A stretch of DNA of 64,000 nucleotides from SIG78 sp036677805 (lineage in GTDB: Bacteria; Verrucomicrobiota; Lentisphaeria; Victivallales; Victivallaceae), in the NCBI GenBank assembly GCA_036677805.1, contig JAVBVS010000016.1, positions 415,914-479,913 of the forward strand, written 5' to 3'. A program made the translations under genes and the position numbers. Numbering within the stretch: the first letter of the stretch is position 1; every line of letters begins with the position of its first letter. This document shows positions 61,923-64,000 of the stretch, piece by piece. Below the pieces are notes generated by a model. The model was given only the letters and a program-made list of their open reading frames with translations, did not search any database and had not been told where the DNA came from.

Positions 61923-64000
61923 TCATATCCGTTGAAACTCGACCTGCCACGGCAGCGGCGAACCGGCGCCGGTCAGAGCGAGCGCATGCACTCCGGGCGC
62001 AACTTCCGGCAAAGCGCAGCAAAATCCTTCCGGCAACCGGATGAAGATTCTGCCCGCGTCGCCTGCCGGGCGGAGGAGTTCGCCCGCAAGCCGCCGCGCC
62101 GAAGCATCATAATGCACCTTATCCAGCTCCACCGCGCCGCCGGTGATGTGAAAATTGGTCGCAATCACCTGCGGCTCATCCGATACCGGCGTCAGCATCA
62201 GCAGCCGCGCCGCCGGAAACGGCACCGGAAAAGCACACGGATTCACAGTGTCGATTACGCCGCAATATCGTTCCTCGAAGAATTCCCACGCCTCATAGCG
62301 CCCGTCAAGGCCGATTTCCCGCCAGTCGAGTTCAATCGCCTTTTCCCGGTCGAAATTGAACAGCGCAATCACTTCCCGTCCCGCCGCATGCAGCCGGTAG
62401 ATTTCCGGGCGGCTTTCCGGATAAGGCTTGCGGAACAGATCCACCGGCACCGCGGCAACGCCGTAAATCGGCAGAATCCGTTTCACCAGATCGCGGATTT
62501 CCGGTTCCGCCAGATCGAAACGATCGCCCAGAAACACCTGTCCGCCCGAGAGCCCAACGAACAGCGTGCGGAACCACGCTTCCTCGCGGTCCGCCGGCGG
62601 CGCGATGCAAACGCCGTCGGCATTGAGCAGCAGGAGTTTGCGGTGGGCGTAATAACGCGACATGGTGGTCGTCATCTGCATACGGAAAAATTTGAGCAGC
62701 GAATCATCGCCCGCCGCCAATTTCGACCGCACCCCGGTGTTGCCGATATCGCATGCAGTCATCGAGGTGCTGATGAAGCCCGAGCCCTGAAACACGATGC
62801 TGCCGCAGGAATAGAAAAAATCCTCCGGCGCCATGCCGTCGGTCAGCTGTTTGCAGCCGAGCCGGTAAATTCCCGGTCCCTTGACCTGCGCCCGGTCATG
62901 CGGCTGATACGCAGCATCGGTCCGCGCCAGCCGGGTCATGAAGTCGATTTTGAAATATTCAAAACCGACCTGCTTGAAGTGTTTCATTACCTTCGCCAGA
63001 AATTCCTGCGCCGCCGGATGGGTCGGGTCGAGGTAATACAAAGTGTCGTGCGGTTCCCAGAACCATTCCTTCGGGTCGTCCGGATAACGGGTCACGGCAT
63101 CGGGATGCTCCTGGTAGAATTGGCTCGATTCCGCGATGCAGAAAGCGCCGCACCAGACCCCCGGCACAAATCCCCGCTTGCGCATTTCCCGGCAGTAAAC
63201 GGCCAGCCCGTCCGGGAAGTGATCGTTGGTGCCGAACCATTCGCCGGGCAGATTCCTGGTATTGTAGCCGAGGTCGATCTGCATATACTGGAAGCCGAAC
63301 CCCGGATATTCCCGGTTGATGAAATCGGCGACGCGTTCGCACTCGGCTTCGGTGATTTCGAGCCGATAGCCGTACCACGACAGCCAGCCGACCGGCGGCT
63401 CGGCATGGCGCGGTGTAATGCACCGGGTTTTCACGCAAAGATCGGCATACTCTTCGAGCAGGCGATGTGGATTGCGGTCTTCACGCCAGACTGCCGTTTC
63501 AGTGCCGATGGCCATCCCCGGAGCAAGTTCAAAGCCGGCGAAATTGTCGATCAACGCCAGCTGGCGCACTTTTCCAGTCGCGGGATCGTTGAGCACCACC
63601 GGCATCGCCGCCGAGCGCACTGACGGCACCACGAAGCCGAGAAACAGCGCCGGCTTGCCGGGACGGCAATAGACGCTCATGCCGCCCATGCTGTAGTGGC
63701 TGGCCTTTTCCAAAGTTCCCTGCTGAACAGCCTTCGCCCAGGCGATGTCTTCGGTCGCGACAAAGAGGTCTTTCCAATACTCGAATTCACCGTTCGGCAT
63801 CTGCGCGGTCACGCTCATGCTGCCGGCGAACCAGCCACCGCCGGAATCGAGGAAGATTACATCGTCAGAACCACTTCCCGGCAACCCGTCGAGTTCGGCC
63901 AGGTGGCAGCTGCCGAGCGTAACCGGGGTTGTCCCGGTGTTGGTGAATTCCCATTCCAGCAAGCTCCACGGCCCTTCGCGCCGCAACCGTTTCCGGCAGC
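61923..64000 (-). CDS. GH36-like alpha-galactosidase, N-terminus outside window
   Basis: At least 690 residues; the frame is still open at the window end, so TTG 63986 should not be taken as the start. The barrel shows WLSWYGYRLEITEAECERVA, FQYMQIDLGYNTRNLPGEWF, RKRGFVPGVWCGAFCI and FEYFKIDFMTRLART, where the aspartate in K-I-D-F is the expected nucleophile of GH36/GH31-clan enzymes. The second conserved acid is in STSMTACDIGNTGVRSKLA. A beta-sandwich domain closes the protein. It removes alpha-linked galactose or a related sugar. No signal peptide can be judged. It is the first visible gene of a minus-strand catabolic set with the double amidohydrolase and the hydrolase. Confidence 0.82.
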   Translation of the reverse strand, partial: CRKRLRREGPWSLLEWEFTNTGTTPVTLGSCHLAELDGLPGSGSDDVIFLDSGGGWFAGSMSVTAQMPNGEFEYWKDLFVATEDIAWAKAVQQGTLEKASHYSMGGMSVYCRPGKPALFLGFVVPSVRSAAMPVVLNDPATGKVRQLALIDNFAGFELAPGMAIGTETAVWREDRNPHRLLEEYADLCVKTRCITPRHAEPPVGWLSWYGYRLEITEAECERVADFINREYPGFGFQYMQIDLGYNTRNLPGEWFGTNDHFPDGLAVYCREMRKRGFVPGVWCGAFCIAESSQFYQEHPDAVTRYPDDPKEWFWEPHDTLYYLDPTHPAAQEFLAKVMKHFKQVGFEYFKIDFMTRLARTDAAYQPHDRAQVKGPGIYRLGCKQLTDGMAPEDFFYSCGSIVFQGSGFISTSMTACDIGNTGVRSKLAAGDDSLLKFFRMQMTTTMSRYYAHRKLLLLNADGVCIAPPADREEAWFRTLFVGLSGGQVFLGDRFDLAEPEIRDLVKRILPIYGVAAVPVDLFRKPYPESRPEIYRLHAAGREVIALFNFDREKAIELDWREIGLDGRYEAWEFFEERYCGVIDTVNPCAFPVPFPAARLLMLTPVSDEPQVIATNFHITGGAVELDKVHYDASARRLAGELLRPAGDAGRIFIRLPEGFCCALPEVAPGVHALALTGAGSPLPWQVEFQRI

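Noticed and set aside
1..64000. CRISPR arrays, tRNA and rRNA genes
   Set aside because: No regularly spaced repeats, no tRNA-like cloverleaf with a GGTTCGA-type arm in an intergenic region and no rRNA-like sequence were seen by eye; small RNAs cannot be excluded without a covariance search.

Overview
The window looks like chromosomal DNA of a member of the Lentisphaerota (Victivallis-like, PVC superphylum). This is inferred from protein style, not from a marker gene: three single pseudopilin-like genes beginning with the FTLIELLVVIAIIAILAAM signature sit next to large secreted glycosidase-like proteins and LacI/GntR regulators, and there is a DUF4838 protein, a combination typical of that phylum. 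I saw no rRNA, tRNA or CRISPR array.

Region 1 (1-28,000, plus strand) is one long exopolysaccharide locus. It holds glycosyltransferases (one cut by the window edge), an O-antigen-polymerase-like membrane protein, and a two-domain oxidoreductase coupled to an alpha/alpha-barrel protein. An O-acetylation module follows (MBOAT plus several AlgJ/AlgX-like SGNH proteins), then wecB, a UDP-xylose branch (UDP-glucose dehydrogenase and UDP-glucuronate decarboxylase), rmlB-A-C-D, and manC with two SMR-like half-transporters and a polyprenyl-phosphate-type GT2. One SGNH gene is split by a 969-bp IS5-family element with perfect 18-bp inverted repeats and a TAA target duplication; removing the element restores a single 652-codon frame. 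The first 14 kb is visibly more AT-rich than what follows.

Region 2 (28,000-34,500) is housekeeping-like: a MarC-family protein, L-serine dehydratase with a clear terminator, a cytoplasmic glycosidase-like protein, and a minus-strand, translationally coupled repair operon (AlkA-like glycosylase, DUF1835 protein, MutY).

Region 3 (34,500-42,000) is a patchwork. Imperfect direct repeats about 970 bp apart bracket an AT-rich membrane-protein gene. Next come a fragment of a PD-(D/E)XK nuclease gene, a C-terminally truncated nucleotide-sugar dehydrogenase, a NusG-like antiterminator, a YdcF-like protein and three small minus-strand genes of unknown, possibly phage-derived, function. It reads like the decayed head of a second capsule locus.

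Region 4 (42,000-56,700) carries three repeats of one plan: a ligand-sensing regulator, a large glycosidase-like protein with a signal peptide, and a pseudopilin-like protein. Perfect or near-perfect sigma-70 promoters, matching LacI-type operators and a shared long palindrome are visible here.

Region 5 (56,700-64,000) is catabolic: a sodium:solute symporter behind a possible attenuator, and a minus-strand set of a GH36-like alpha-galactosidase (cut by the window end), a double amidohydrolase and an alpha/beta hydrolase.
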